Source: Haladaptatus sp. R4 (GTDB lineage: Archaea; Halobacteriota; Halobacteria; Halobacteriales; Haladaptataceae). From it: DNA of 56,836 nucleotides. A program made the translations under genes and the position numbers. Numbering within the stretch: position 1 is the stretch's first letter; each line of letters starts with the position of its first letter. The notes under the pieces were generated by a model. The model was given only the letters and a program-made list of their open reading frames with translations, searched no databases and was not told where the DNA came from. Below are positions 43,781-52,977 of this stretch, piece by piece. Where the stretch lies: contig NZ_LWHG01000007.1 in assembly GCF_001625445.1 (NCBI RefSeq), positions 1 to 56,836 on the forward strand, written 5' to 3'.

Positions 43781-43810
43781 TGACGAAGTCTATGAGATGA
43801 CCTCGCTAGA

Positions 43811-44120
43811 CACCACCCGTTCCAGTGTCCGTAGAGATAGCCGAGTCTTTATAACTACCCCCACCCCTCGGTTCCAGTGTTTTCTGCGAATTAAGACGGT
43901 TGCCTTCTAAAAGAGTGCTAGTGACTAAACCTAAACCGGTTTTCTAAATATACTACGGGTATGGTTTAACATGCTTTGGCATAAAACTATCGTCATCTAG
44001 AGTGCTGATCGAGTCTCAGGTGTTCAACTGAGTGACGAAGACACTGGAACCGAGGGGTGCCTGTGTTTTTAAAAGCCATCGGCAAATCGAGAACATTGGA
44101 AACACTGGAACGGGTGGTCG
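43811..44120. other. replication origin: four ORBs in mirrored pairs around an AT-rich core
   Basis: Four origin recognition boxes share ACACTGGAAC followed by CGAGGGGTG or GGGTGGT. Two lie on the minus strand (43811-43830 and 43861-43880) and two on the plus strand (44041-44060 and 44101-44120). The outer pair (first and fourth) share the CGGGTGGT form and the inner pair the CGAGGGGTG form, so the arrangement is a mirror. The inner 160 bases (43881-44040) contain AT-rich stretches suited to unwinding. Haloarchaeal Orc1-dependent origins have this layout, and the orc1 gene starts 41 bases after the last box. Confidence 0.9.
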
Positions 44121-44160
44121 CAGGTTTTATTACTGATTCGTGAATGCAGCTAACTAACGC

Positions 44161-45375
44161 ATGCCCCTTCGCTTCGCCCCCGACGACCATCCGTTCAACA
44201 ATCGAGACGCGCTGAAAAGCGACTATACACCAAACGAACTCGTCGGCCGAGATGACGAGATGGAAAACTACCACGCTGCCCTCCAACCCGTCATTAACCG
44301 CGAAGACCCTGACAACATCTTCTTGTACGGCAAAACCGGCGTCGGCAAAACGGCAGCAACAAAATATATCCTCGAAATCCTCGAAAGTGACGCTAGCAAA
44401 TACGATATTCCTGTCCGCTCGGAATACATCGACTGTGACAACGCCGATACCAGCTATCGAACCGCCGTCAAACTCCTCAACCGGCTCCGCACTTCAGGTG
44501 AAGAAATCAGCGAAACAGGCCATTCCAAATCCTACGTCTACGATCAACTCTGGGTCGAAATCGACAACCTCGAGGGCACCTTTCTCGTCATACTCGACGA
44601 AGTTGATCACTTGAAAGACGACAGTATTCTCTATCAGCTTTCTCGTACTGGCGAGAAGGAGACACTCCAAAGCACGAACATCGCCGTCATTGGTATCTCG
44701 AACGATATGACATACCGTGATTCCCTCTCACCAAAGGTTCGTTCGTCGCTCTGTGAGCGATCAATCCAATTTCCACCCTATGACGCCGAAGAACTCCAAG
44801 CGGTACTCCAGCAGCGAGCAGACGTCGCCTTTCTCGATGATATATTGTCTGACGACGTGATTCCTCTCTGCTCTGCGTATGGAGCACAAGAGTCGGGAGA
44901 CGCTCGGAAATCCCTTGACCTACTCATGAAAGCTGGCGATATTGAACGCCGGGAGAACGACGGGAAAGTGACTGCAGAGCACGTTCGACGCGGTCGAGAG
45001 GAACTACAGCGTGAGGAACTTGCTAACGGTATCGCGAATCTTAATGAACACGAACGACTCGTTATCTATGCTCTAGCGACTTTTGAAGCTGAAGGGAATA
45101 CTCCAGTTCGCTCGAAGAATCTCTATGATCGATATCAGAAACTTGCCGAGCGGACGACAGATGCTCTTACAAGTCGATGGATGCGTGACCATCTCGATGA
45201 AATGGATATGCTCGGGATCGTCAATACGTCAAAACAGAATTTAGGTATGAGTGGTGGTCAGTATTGGCAAATCTCTCTTGCAGCTGATCTACAGCTCACA
45301 GTCGATGCAATAGAAGATATAATCGAGTTCACAGGTACTCACGAATCAATTCGAGAGTACGTTGATGATTCCTGA
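44161..45375 (+). CDS. orc1: Orc1/Cdc6-family replication initiator
   Basis: This protein binds the adjacent ORBs and recruits the replicative helicase. The 404-residue product has the family opening RFAPDDHPFNNRDALKSDYT, then PNELVGRDDEMENY, Walker A NIFLYGKTGVGKTAATKYIL, Walker B GTFLVILDEVDHLKDD, sensor 1 around IAVIGISNDMTYRDSL, arginine-finger region SPKVRSSLCERS, and a C-terminal winged helix (TSRWMRDHLDEMDMLGIVNT). All AAA+ motifs are intact. It should define the replication and incompatibility type of this plasmid. Confidence 0.96.
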   Translation: MPLRFAPDDHPFNNRDALKSDYTPNELVGRDDEMENYHAALQPVINREDPDNIFLYGKTGVGKTAATKYILEILESDASKYDIPVRSEYIDCDNADTSYRTAVKLLNRLRTSGEEISETGHSKSYVYDQLWVEIDNLEGTFLVILDEVDHLKDDSILYQLSRTGEKETLQSTNIAVIGISNDMTYRDSLSPKVRSSLCERSIQFPPYDAEELQAVLQQRADVAFLDDILSDDVIPLCSAYGAQESGDARKSLDLLMKAGDIERRENDGKVTAEHVRRGREELQREELANGIANLNEHERLVIYALATFEAEGNTPVRSKNLYDRYQKLAERTTDALTSRWMRDHLDEMDMLGIVNTSKQNLGMSGGQYWQISLAADLQLTVDAIEDIIEFTGTHESIREYVDDS

Positions 45376-45425
45376 GTCCCAGACGTGCGTCAATAGTTCG
45401 CGCGTCGAATGAAACTGTTAGATGA

Positions 45426-45848
45426 TCACCGACCGAGAAGACGGCCCAGTAAGCCACTAAATTCTTCATCCGTTTGTTGAACAGGTTGGAGTTCTGTTTG
45501 TTTTCGCGTACTGTTTGCGTGTCTCTGTGCCTTCTGCGCTTCGGAGAGACGCACGTTCAGAGTTTGTTTATCGGCTTGGAGTTCTTCAATCCGCTCGTCT
45601 TTCTCATCGAGGAGATCTTGCGTTCGATTCAATTCACCTCTCAAACGTTCTGCTTGTTTGAGAAATTCTTCCCGTTCTTCTCGCAATTTCCTATCTTCAT
45701 TCGTATTACCTTCATTTTCTCTGTGTATCGTTTCGTAATGGTTTAGCTTTTCTCGTAGGAGGCTACTAACCGACATATCCCGATTTTCGGCTTCTTGACG
45801 GTATTTATCCGCCGTATCGTCAGCCACACGTACCGAGAGTGGTTCCAT
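45426..45848 (-). CDS. ribbon-helix-helix protein with long coiled coil
   Basis: The 140-residue product begins EPLSVRVADDTADKYRQEAE then NRDMSVSSLLREKL, a CopG/MetJ-like ribbon-helix-helix, and continues into a charged coiled coil from about 50 to 105 (EEREEFLKQAERLRGELNRT, QDLLDEKDERIEELQADKQT), with a short tail, EEFSGLLGRLLGR. It is convergent with orc1. Such proteins can control copy number or partition. It may act with the two other coiled-coil DNA-binding proteins of this plasmid. Confidence 0.75.
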   Translation of the reverse strand: MEPLSVRVADDTADKYRQEAENRDMSVSSLLREKLNHYETIHRENEGNTNEDRKLREEREEFLKQAERLRGELNRTQDLLDEKDERIEELQADKQTLNVRLSEAQKAQRHANSTRKQTELQPVQQTDEEFSGLLGRLLGR

Positions 45849-46027
45849 ACAATCGTATACAAACCATTACGCTTCGCATTTTCTAAGTAAATCTGATATT
45901 TATAGACAATTCTATATTTATGATCATTCAATTGTCGAGTACCTCCCATCGAGCCTTGATTGCAAGTTGCGACTGGCTGGCACAATGCATGGTGGGAAAT
46001 CTAGCTAAGTCGAAAATTTGTCAAGAC

Positions 46028-46924
46028 CTACGTCGTGCCGACTCGGCGAACGTCCTCAACACATCCTGTAGCAGTAATCACTGCAGAGACGGTTTCTTCG
46101 CCCATTGAAAAATGAACCTCTACCTCCAGTGGGTTCTCAGAGACAGTCTGAACAGCCGATGAATCGAGAGCACGCCATACCTGCGTCGGGTGTTGACGGT
46201 TGGTCTCGAGTCCGTGTTGACGAAAGAACCCCTCAACGACCGGATGAAACGTCACTAGTGTCGCTCCAGACATCGATGCACTGGCACCGCAACAGCGACA
46301 GTCAAACCGAACAACAGACGGCGTCGGCGTGTCAGCATCGGGGTCTACGCCCTCAACGAGTCGACGGTCTGTTTGGCTCGAACAGCGGTGACAAAACCCA
46401 GCACGGAGGTGTTGCATCTGCGTCCGATACCATTGAATAAGGGTTGTGGGGAGATCTTCTTTTGAGATTGATTCCACCGCATTGGGTGGAACCGAAAAGA
46501 TACTTCCAGATCCACAGGTATCACACCGGAGTTGAGCGCGCTTATCGACACACCTCACAGTGAAGTGCCCATCACATTGGAGACACTCCCAATCGGTTGG
46601 GATGGGATTTATCGAGAGGTCAGCGTCGAAAGTTCCCGCCACCAATGCGCCGACGATTTCCGTGCCACCTGGCGTGAGCTTGTATATCCCGTCCTGCTTT
46701 CGTACGAACGAACCGGTCAGTTGGGTGAGATGGTAGTTGAAGTTGCCTGTATCGTCGATAGGAACGGCGTCGTACAGTTGCGAAAACGACAGTCCAGAGG
46801 ACGCATCTGCGAGTACATCAAGGATGGTGAGTCGGGTCTCGTTGGCAAGCGAACTGAACATTGAGACAGCCGGTTGCCGATCAACTGTCGGCATGTCACA
46901 ACCCGTCGAATTTGTGCCGTTCAT
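46028..46924 (-). CDS. ArsR-like winged helix with zinc-ribbon sensor part (DUF7347/DUF7351-like)
   Basis: The product (298 residues from the ATG at 46924; 46894 is another candidate) has an ArsR-like winged helix: MFSSLANETRLTILDVLADA, GLSFSQLYDAVPIDDTGNFN and YHLTQLTGSFVRKQDGIYKL. A C-terminal part follows with two zinc ribbons, WECLQCDGHF with LRCDTCGSG, and FCHRCSSQT with DCRCCGASA. This arrangement is common in haloarchaeal regulators of unknown signal. It is divergent to a methyltransferase gene. Confidence 0.75.
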   Translation of the reverse strand: MNGTNSTGCDMPTVDRQPAVSMFSSLANETRLTILDVLADASSGLSFSQLYDAVPIDDTGNFNYHLTQLTGSFVRKQDGIYKLTPGGTEIVGALVAGTFDADLSINPIPTDWECLQCDGHFTVRCVDKRAQLRCDTCGSGSIFSVPPNAVESISKEDLPTTLIQWYRTQMQHLRAGFCHRCSSQTDRRLVEGVDPDADTPTPSVVRFDCRCCGASASMSGATLVTFHPVVEGFFRQHGLETNRQHPTQVWRALDSSAVQTVSENPLEVEVHFSMGEETVSAVITATGCVEDVRRVGTT

Positions 46925-47061
46925 CTGTTGCCTCACGATCTGATTGGTACCGCTCGAAGAAAACTCACAGCATCTCACACGCACCCACCAAGAGACATTA
47001 AATCGACTACTGTAATCGATTGCTGAAAGCACATATCTGTCGACGGGTCCACCGTGTTGCT

Positions 47062-47814
47062 ATGTCGGACAATAGTAGTGATGAGGTGCAAGCACGAAAC
47101 TGGTGGAACGCGTGGTCCGAGGAGTTTCAGGAAGCAGGCGGTCATTCGATAGCAGTCGCATTTGGACCTGGGGCTCCGGAAGGAGACGATCTAGGATTGC
47201 TCGGTGACGTATCGGGACAAAACGCGATCGAACTCGGCTGTGGCGGTGGACAGTTCGGTATCGCTCTCGCACAGCAGGGTGCAACTATCACGGGAGTCGA
47301 CATCTCAGAGGAGCAACTCAACTACGCCCGAACCCTTGCTGAGGAACACGATGTTGATATCGAGTTCCTCCACCGGAGCGTAACGGACTTATCTGATATT
47401 CAAGACAACACCCTCGACCTCGCATTCTCTGCGTTTGCATTCCAGTGGGTCGAAGACTTGGGGGCATGCTTCAGCGAGACGTCACGAGTTCTACGAGATG
47501 GTGGTCGACTAGTGTTCAGCGTTGACCATCCGTACTACAAAACCGTCGATACCGATAGCCACGAGGTCACGCGGAGCTACTTCAGCGACGAACCACGCCG
47601 AGTGTACAGCGAGTCGCTCGACGCCGAGATGGTAATATACTCCCGAGGAATCGGAGAAACGGTTCAATTGTTGACCGAAGCAGGATTTACCGTCGAAGCG
47701 ATTCAAGAGCCGGGATACGAACACCCTGAGAGCTACGAGTCGGAGTTCGGGAGTTTCGATGCAGATCTCATGGCGAAGGTCCCTCCGACCGTCGTGTACG
47801 CTGCTCAACTCTGA
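47062..47814 (+). CDS. class I SAM-dependent methyltransferase
   Basis: From the ATG at 47062 the 250-residue product has the Rossmann motifs of class I methyltransferases: motif I AIELGCGGGQFGIALAQQGA, motif II ITGVDISEEQLNYARTLAEE, and post-motif region NTLDLAFSAFAFQWVEDLGA. The N-terminal RNWWNAWSEEFQEAGG resembles small-molecule methyltransferases. The substrate is unknown. It is divergent to the zinc-ribbon regulator 137 bases away, which may control it. Confidence 0.9.
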   Translation: MSDNSSDEVQARNWWNAWSEEFQEAGGHSIAVAFGPGAPEGDDLGLLGDVSGQNAIELGCGGGQFGIALAQQGATITGVDISEEQLNYARTLAEEHDVDIEFLHRSVTDLSDIQDNTLDLAFSAFAFQWVEDLGACFSETSRVLRDGGRLVFSVDHPYYKTVDTDSHEVTRSYFSDEPRRVYSESLDAEMVIYSRGIGETVQLLTEAGFTVEAIQEPGYEHPESYESEFGSFDADLMAKVPPTVVYAAQL

Positions 47815-48194
47815 GAAGATGTGCATTCTATAGTGGGTTCGGGAGTTAGATTGCTAACGAGAGTGAACATTGAAACCGGAGTTTGAAGCACTTACAGCAG
47901 GTGAATTGGCTAAAATCGTGTGTTTTGGGCTCTCTATATTGGGTGTAGTCTCATCTTCCAGGGAGATGAATTTGATGTAGCGATATACAATTTATAAACA
48001 TGAGGATAGCTGCTATCGGGAAATAGGGGCCTTGTGTCGGGAGATTACACGGGAAGTGGTGGTGTGTTGGGTACTGCCGGTTACTTTCATAAGCGGAAGT
48101 AACCAACCCCCGGGACCCCCGAATCGATCTGTGTGCAGTTCGTAGTGCTAACTTAGGGGAGGAGGAAAACACAACGAGAAACCTAGGCAATATC
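47815..48194. other. 380-base gap containing dispersed repeat copy 2
   Basis: No gene is seen. The dispersed 70-nt repeat (48074-48149) occupies the centre and marks the left edge of the low-GC secretion island. Confidence 0.4.
48074..48149 (+). repeat. dispersed 70-nt repeat, copy 2
   Basis: CTGCCGGTTACTTTCATAAG continues with a GGAAGTAACC arm that pairs with GGTTACTT (8 bp, 10-nt loop), then CCCCCGGGACCCCC and a TCTGTGTGCAGTTCG tail. Copy 3 at 53371 has the same orientation; copy 1 at 30604 is inverted. Confidence 0.75.
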
Positions 48195-48536
48195 TCAGAT
48201 GACGATGATGGTCGCAGTGAGGCTCCAGAGGACAATGCCGAGGAGGTAGAATGTGAGGATCGCTCGATTGTTCGTAGGAAGTGATGATCCGATGTGCAGC
48301 TGTGATGGTGCGGCGTCCATTTCTAGGTAGTCGCCTTGTTCACCACCTCCCCCACCTTCCATCGCCATGGTTGGGCCGCTTCCAGTCTGTGCATGAAGAA
48401 GGGCAAACACAAACAGGGACACGATTAGTAGGAGGAAGACGGCTTCACCATAGAAATACGCGAGTGGGACGACCGTTACACCTGCTGCAATGACGGTATA
48501 TGCGAGGAGAGCTGAGGCGAGCGTATTTCGTTCCAT
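48195..48536 (-). CDS. small membrane protein, three TM segments
   Basis: The 113-residue product has TM segments LASALLAYTVIAAGVTVVPL, AVFLLLIVSLFVFALLHA and ILTFYLLGIVLWSLTATIIV, separated by a polar Gly-rich loop (MEGGGGGEQGDYLEMD). I do not recognise the family. It stands 100 bases from the next lipoprotein gene on the same strand. Confidence 0.6.
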   Translation of the reverse strand: MERNTLASALLAYTVIAAGVTVVPLAYFYGEAVFLLLIVSLFVFALLHAQTGSGPTMAMEGGGGGEQGDYLEMDAAPSQLHIGSSLPTNNRAILTFYLLGIVLWSLTATIIVI

Positions 48537-48636
48537 AGTTCAATGCAGTGAGTTGTGGAGTTATGAGTTTGGGGAGTCATTAACTCTACTGCTATTGGCT
48601 AGGTCCCTGAGCAGTCATCCGTTCAGGAAACTCACG

Positions 48637-49467
48637 TTAGCTATTAGTGGTCTGCTGGGTCGTATTTGTAACTGCGGCAGTATACCATGCTGGTTTTGAG
48701 ATTTGTGTCTCACCGATCGCCGAGTAATTCGCCGACTCTTGGATATGAACAGTTGACTGATTGTATTTCCCTGTTCCACTGAATGAATAGCGGTGGATGA
48801 TGCCCCATGCGTCGATGATAGCAGTGAACGAGCCATTTGTGACTTTTACTGGCCGAAAGGAGCTTTCTAAAGACGTTGAATCGCTCAAATTGCTCGAATG
48901 CAAGCGATATAGAGGGGGACCTGAACCGGAATCGTTGACCTTTTTAATCGAATGGATTGTAGACGTAGTAATGAAAAGATAGAGTCGATCGGTATTTATC
49001 AGTGGTCGTACTATACTAGGCCTATCTGTGGTTAGGTAAAAACGCCGATTTCCATTGAGAACTATTTTACTATGTGTTTGGTTACCGTTTGACCAGTAAC
49101 TAGTCTTTCCTTGTGTTGCATCAAATAGAACCTGAATTTGGCCTGCATACGTTGTGTTAGCGAGAAAATGAGTGTTGTTGTGCGTCGCTTGGATTGTAGT
49201 GGACTTGTGGCGTAAGAGTGTTCCATTCGTATAGCGTAGATTAAGAGTTTGATGATACGTGAATGTTTCCTCAGTGAGGATTCGAGCGTGTGCGCTCGTG
49301 AGTTCCTCGGCGCTCGTAATCCCTTCAGCTGTCACCCCTGGAGCGAGTGTTCCAGAAAGGGTAGTGGTTGATTCGGACTGGGTTGGGGAGGTAGCAGGTG
49401 AAAAGAAGCTGTTACAGCCAGCGGTGAGGATGATGAGCAAGCAACCAAGATAGACGATTCGGCGCAT
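48637..49467 (-). CDS. secreted lipoprotein (DUF7537-like)
   Basis: The 276-residue product has a Sec-type lipobox signal, RRIVYLGCLLIILTAGCNSF, then a Ser/Thr-rich linker and a beta-rich domain with many Asn-x-Ser/Thr sites (LRYTNGTLLRH, YWSNGNQTHSK, SANYSAIGE). Haloarchaea have many such lipoproteins with an LTSAHARILTEETFTY-type opening of unknown function. It should be anchored to the outer face of the membrane. Confidence 0.7.
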   Translation of the reverse strand: MRRIVYLGCLLIILTAGCNSFFSPATSPTQSESTTTLSGTLAPGVTAEGITSAEELTSAHARILTEETFTYHQTLNLRYTNGTLLRHKSTTIQATHNNTHFLANTTYAGQIQVLFDATQGKTSYWSNGNQTHSKIVLNGNRRFYLTTDRPSIVRPLINTDRLYLFITTSTIHSIKKVNDSGSGPPLYRLHSSNLSDSTSLESSFRPVKVTNGSFTAIIDAWGIIHRYSFSGTGKYNQSTVHIQESANYSAIGETQISKPAWYTAAVTNTTQQTTNS

Positions 49468-49764
49468 TGTTATTTGTTTTTAATACACCAAAATAAAGGT
49501 ATTGGTGCATTAATATATGTAGATACAAATATGTGGTGAAAAAACTCGCTCTAATTCTTTTAAACTAAAAAACTTTGACTAAAAAGACTGGTGACTGTGG
49601 GACATCTATCTCCATGATTTATTGATCTTGGCATTGGATCGGTGCATAGAAAAAATGAATTTAGAAATATTCAATATTCACGCTATTCTAAGCATTAGTT
49701 AGTACATGATACAAAGTGAAAAAATTAGATTCGTAGCAAGGAAATTTATATAGGACGTTGGATC

Positions 49765-50058
49765 ATGGATACTATGATGATCTCTAAACAGTTGATTTTA
49801 TTATTTTTTGCCATATCCATATCTTTCATATATTCGACACGTAATGATAAAACGTGGCGAATACTTGGGTTACTTTGTACCATGTCTGGATTTACTATCG
49901 TCTATGTGGATTATTTAGCCGGTCAAATTTTACCCACATATCTTTTAGTGATAATTGTTGGGTCTTTCAACATTTCATTAGCCAGTGGGTTATTTATATC
50001 TTATTTAAATAGGAAGAAAAATCTCCGAAGACAACAAATGTTTGACAAATCTGATTAG
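49765..50058 (+). CDS. small low-GC membrane protein
   Basis: The 97-residue product has three hydrophobic segments (KQLILLFFAISISFIYST, WRILGLLCTMSGFTIVYVDY and YLLVIIVGSFNISLASGLFI) and a basic tail (NRKKNLRRQQMF). Base composition is far more AT-rich than the plasmid core. The neighbouring halocin-like gene is convergent with it, so it might be an immunity or transport helper; no family is recognised. Confidence 0.55.
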   Translation: MDTMMISKQLILLFFAISISFIYSTRNDKTWRILGLLCTMSGFTIVYVDYLAGQILPTYLLVIIVGSFNISLASGLFISYLNRKKNLRRQQMFDKSD

Positions 50059-50435
50059 TAATATTCAGATCTGTGTTTGATACCTTCCCAGACATATTAA
50101 AGCATATTGACTTGTTATGAATTAAAATATGATTTAATACACTGTTTAGTAAAACTCCTCTTTACTGCCCACGATATCTACTATATTATAAAAATTTGTT
50201 TAGGTATTATTTGGTAGATTATATGTATATAATGGAAATCATATGTGATTAACATATGATGGCCCAACTTTAGAGTGAATCCTCATAGAATATATAGTGT
50301 ATCAATTGGTTGTTCGAAGAACAGATTATACAATGCGATAGAAATTGGATACTATGACGAAAGTGGGGCTGTGGTAATATATGCTAGTGTCTATCAATAA
50401 AATCTTATAGTATAAGATAGATTTGACGAGTTCAA
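50059..50435. other. AT-rich gap with 17-bp palindrome
   Basis: No gene is seen. ATCTTATA-G-TATAAGAT (50402-50418) is a perfect palindrome 18 bases downstream of the halocin-like gene stop and may end its transcript. Confidence 0.45.
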
Positions 50436-51317
50436 CTAACAAGTAGGTGAATAACAGCAATTACTACAACCAGTGCCAGAACTACAACTAAACGAGTCAG
50501 GTCTGCAACCTGGGGGGTGTGTACATTGATAATCTCCACAGACCTCACAGCACCGATCTTGCGAACCACAACAACAACAACCACCACAGCAGATGCTACC
50601 GGTACAATCGTATAGGGTACATGATTCACCAAGACATTCTCCTTCCCAAGAATAGCACCTGTATGCACCACAACCGGAATCTCCACGGTTTCTACACAAG
50701 TATATTATCATTCCTTGGGGTGATATATATCCCTGTGATGTTGACAATTTTTCTGCCTCATTTAAATCCAACTCTTTTGGACGTTGAGGAACTATTGTTT
50801 TTGTATCTTTCTTCAAATCACCTTTTTCTACAATATATCGGGACGACTGAATAGATGAACCGCCTGTTTCTGGGACTTTTTTCCGAAGAAGTGCTCGTGG
50901 TTTTGTATCAGAACGATCTGGATTAAAAGCGATTACTAATTTACCAGCAGGAATTTTCCGACGGATTGTAACGTGAGCAGTTGGTTTGTCATCTGCGGGG
51001 TGGCTTACGCCCCAGACACGTGCACCATTATCACTTGCTAAATACTCATCAGTACATAGTAAATTATTTACTTCCAAATCATCTTTCTGGAGAATATTAT
51101 CTTGTTCAAGTGTTTGGAACAGTTGTGGGCTATCCTTTATCAATGTCTGTACTGTAGAAACTGATTCATATTTATCACGTATCTCATTTAGTTGTTCAAA
51201 CCCGTCCTTTTCCGATTCAGCGCTAACTGGCTGGATTATTGAACCAGCTGATGCTGAAGCTGCGATACCGGCCATCAAACTTCTTCTATTGACTCCACCA
51301 TTACTGTTTCTCTTCAT
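50436..51317 (-). CDS. Cys-rich halocin-like peptide precursor (halocin C8-type build)
   Basis: From the ATG at 51317 (a TTG at 51323 is the alternative) the 293-residue product has a Tat-like signal (NRRSLMAGIAASASAGSIIQ), a helical middle part of about 180 residues, and a C-terminal 86-residue segment with 22 cysteines, including ICCGGCCCCG and CSNCC. Halocin C8 is made as a Tat-exported precursor with an N-terminal immunity part and a C-terminal Cys-rich peptide of similar size; here the Cys content is about twice as high and the sequence differs. This suggests a new secreted antimicrobial or metal-binding peptide. Membrane and Tat-secreted partners lie next to it in the same low-GC island. 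Confidence 0.65.
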   Translation of the reverse strand: MKRNSNGGVNRRSLMAGIAASASAGSIIQPVSAESEKDGFEQLNEIRDKYESVSTVQTLIKDSPQLFQTLEQDNILQKDDLEVNNLLCTDEYLASDNGARVWGVSHPADDKPTAHVTIRRKIPAGKLVIAFNPDRSDTKPRALLRKKVPETGGSSIQSSRYIVEKGDLKKDTKTIVPQRPKELDLNEAEKLSTSQGYISPQGMIIYLCRNRGDSGCGAYRCYSWEGECLGESCTLYDCTGSICCGGCCCCGSQDRCCEVCGDYQCTHPPGCRPDSFSCSSGTGCSNCCYSPTC

Positions 51318-51323
51318 GGGCAA

Positions 51324-51760
51324 TTATATATTAACTACATCTAATAATAAATTTACTATTTCATAGGATTTATATGGTAATAATTCTCTATTGGAAACAA
51401 CAGATGGTAGGTACTGTCTAGTCAATGGTTTCACACCTCCATAACCAGCTTTCATCCGTCGAACACTTGATCTGGTCGCTAGGAATTATACTAGTAGGTG
51501 AATACGCTGATACAGTGCTCGTTGACTGACGCGACTAGCTCAATGTCAGCTCTGACGTGGATTGCTTGCGGATAAGCTTTCTGGTCTGTCCAAATGTGTT
51601 AAGTCGAGTACGCTTGCTCCACCGAATGCCCACTTATCCCGTGCGTTTGAAACAGGTACTTAGCGGTCTAGCAACCATTGAATCTTTTTTGTATAGATCA
51701 ACGGGTTCAACTATCCGAATTAAACAAACACTTTTTGCGATCGATGCACTATATCTAATT
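51324..51760. other. 437-base divergent promoter region
   Basis: This separates the divergent halocin-like gene and membrane protein gene. It is AT-rich near both ends, with TATA-like TATATTA at 51326-51332 for the minus-strand gene. The in-frame extension of the plus-strand gene back to 51557 has non-membrane, basic composition and is probably untranslated. Confidence 0.35.
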
Positions 51761-52222
51761 ATGTCCTCAGCTAACATGTCCCGCTTGGTGCTCGGCCACT
51801 ACTCTGATCAGCAAAAAATCCTTCGCGCTATTGCCTTCGTTATTGTAATTCTACTTGGGAGCTATGCTATTGTTAAAGGTGCTCAATCAATGAAAGTGTT
51901 TTACAAGATGACTGTTGATCTCGGTACTGGTGCAGTAGGACTAAACACGTGGTTTGAATTTTTCACCAAGGATGCGCCTCTCCTAACAATTGCTTTAATC
52001 TGTCTTGCTGCTGGTAACGCATATAGGGGCGGTGGCATCCTTATGAGTTGTGTACTAACAAGCGCCCTCATTATTGGAATGGTATTCGCTATTTTTGGCA
52101 ATCCACCAGTTATTATGAATGTTGCGGATATAGCGTATTTTGCTGCCCCTATCTATGGCATTCTTGGCTGGTTTCTTGGATATAGCATGCGAATTTTGCA
52201 ATCGCAATATACTAAAAATTGA
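51761..52222 (+). CDS. membrane protein, candidate immunity partner
   Basis: From the ATG at 51761 the 153-residue product has four TM segments: KILRAIAFVIVILLGSYAIV, DAPLLTIALICLAAGNAYRG, MSCVLTSALIIGMVFAIFGN and AYFAAPIYGILGWFLGYSMR. The family is not recognised. It is divergent to the halocin-like gene. Small multi-TM proteins are frequent bacteriocin immunity or export factors, so that role is suggested by context only. Confidence 0.55.
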   Translation: MSSANMSRLVLGHYSDQQKILRAIAFVIVILLGSYAIVKGAQSMKVFYKMTVDLGTGAVGLNTWFEFFTKDAPLLTIALICLAAGNAYRGGGILMSCVLTSALIIGMVFAIFGNPPVIMNVADIAYFAAPIYGILGWFLGYSMRILQSQYTKN

Positions 52223-52302
52223 TTTTCCTTGTAGGAAATTATATAAAATAGTTTAAGATAAATTTATTAATTTATACTACCATCAATTTCTTGGAGGAAA
52301 AC

Positions 52303-52977
52303 ATGATGGAAAAAAATCGAAGAACGTTCCTAAAGTCAGCCGTCGGGTCATCAATTGGATTGGGTACCATTTCCGCGTTCAGCGGTCAAGTAGAAGCAGC
52401 CAGAACAACATTAGAAGTTGGCCTTCATAAACCGGATATGTCTAACCCAACTACAGTAGATTATACTATAAAAGTAAATACTACAGATTGTCGGAAGGAG
52501 GGGAAGGCAGATAGTAACGACCATCTATCTAAAGATTATAATCAAGGAGAGACTACGATTCATGGCACGTTACAGCCTGGCTATTGGGACAGTTTCAGTC
52601 ATAATGGTTTAATAAACAAAGCTAGTTTTATTCCTCGCTCGAATACGTTAGAAGTACTAAAAATTAAACAAAGTGGGTACATAAGCCAAAATCCTGAGGG
52701 GGCAATGGATGTGACTAGTTATTCATCAGATTTCATCTCTACTTGTGAATTTTGGACATCTCTATGGGTGGCTGCAGGTGGCGATGGTACCATTGAAGAT
52801 GGCGTTGAACATGGAAATACACGAGACGCGGCACATGACAACTACGGACGTTCCAGAACTGTTGATGGCGGACATGACCATTTTGACATAACTGGTCAGT
52901 TCACAAAAATAAATATGACGTCTCCCTTGGGTAACAGTCCTCTTACTTTTACTGTTGATTGGGGAGAGCGATGGTGA
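52303..52977 (+). CDS. Tat-secreted protein of unknown function
   Basis: The ATG at 52303 follows a good GGAGG ribosome binding site. The 224-residue product has a twin-arginine signal, NRRTFLKSAVGSSIGLGTIS, with probable cleavage after VEA in SGQVEAARTT. The mature part is beta-rich and polar (TTVDYTIKVNTTDCRKEGKA, FTKINMTSPLGNSPLTFTVD). It lies 80 bases after the membrane protein gene on the same strand and may be a second secreted factor or a halocin accessory. Confidence 0.6.
   Translation: MMEKNRRTFLKSAVGSSIGLGTISAFSGQVEAARTTLEVGLHKPDMSNPTTVDYTIKVNTTDCRKEGKADSNDHLSKDYNQGETTIHGTLQPGYWDSFSHNGLINKASFIPRSNTLEVLKIKQSGYISQNPEGAMDVTSYSSDFISTCEFWTSLWVAAGGDGTIEDGVEHGNTRDAAHDNYGRSRTVDGGHDHFDITGQFTKINMTSPLGNSPLTFTVDWGERW

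Noticed and set aside
47951-48235. 94-codon minus-strand frame
   Set aside because: It also crosses a copy of the dispersed repeat and overlaps a membrane protein gene end; not a gene.
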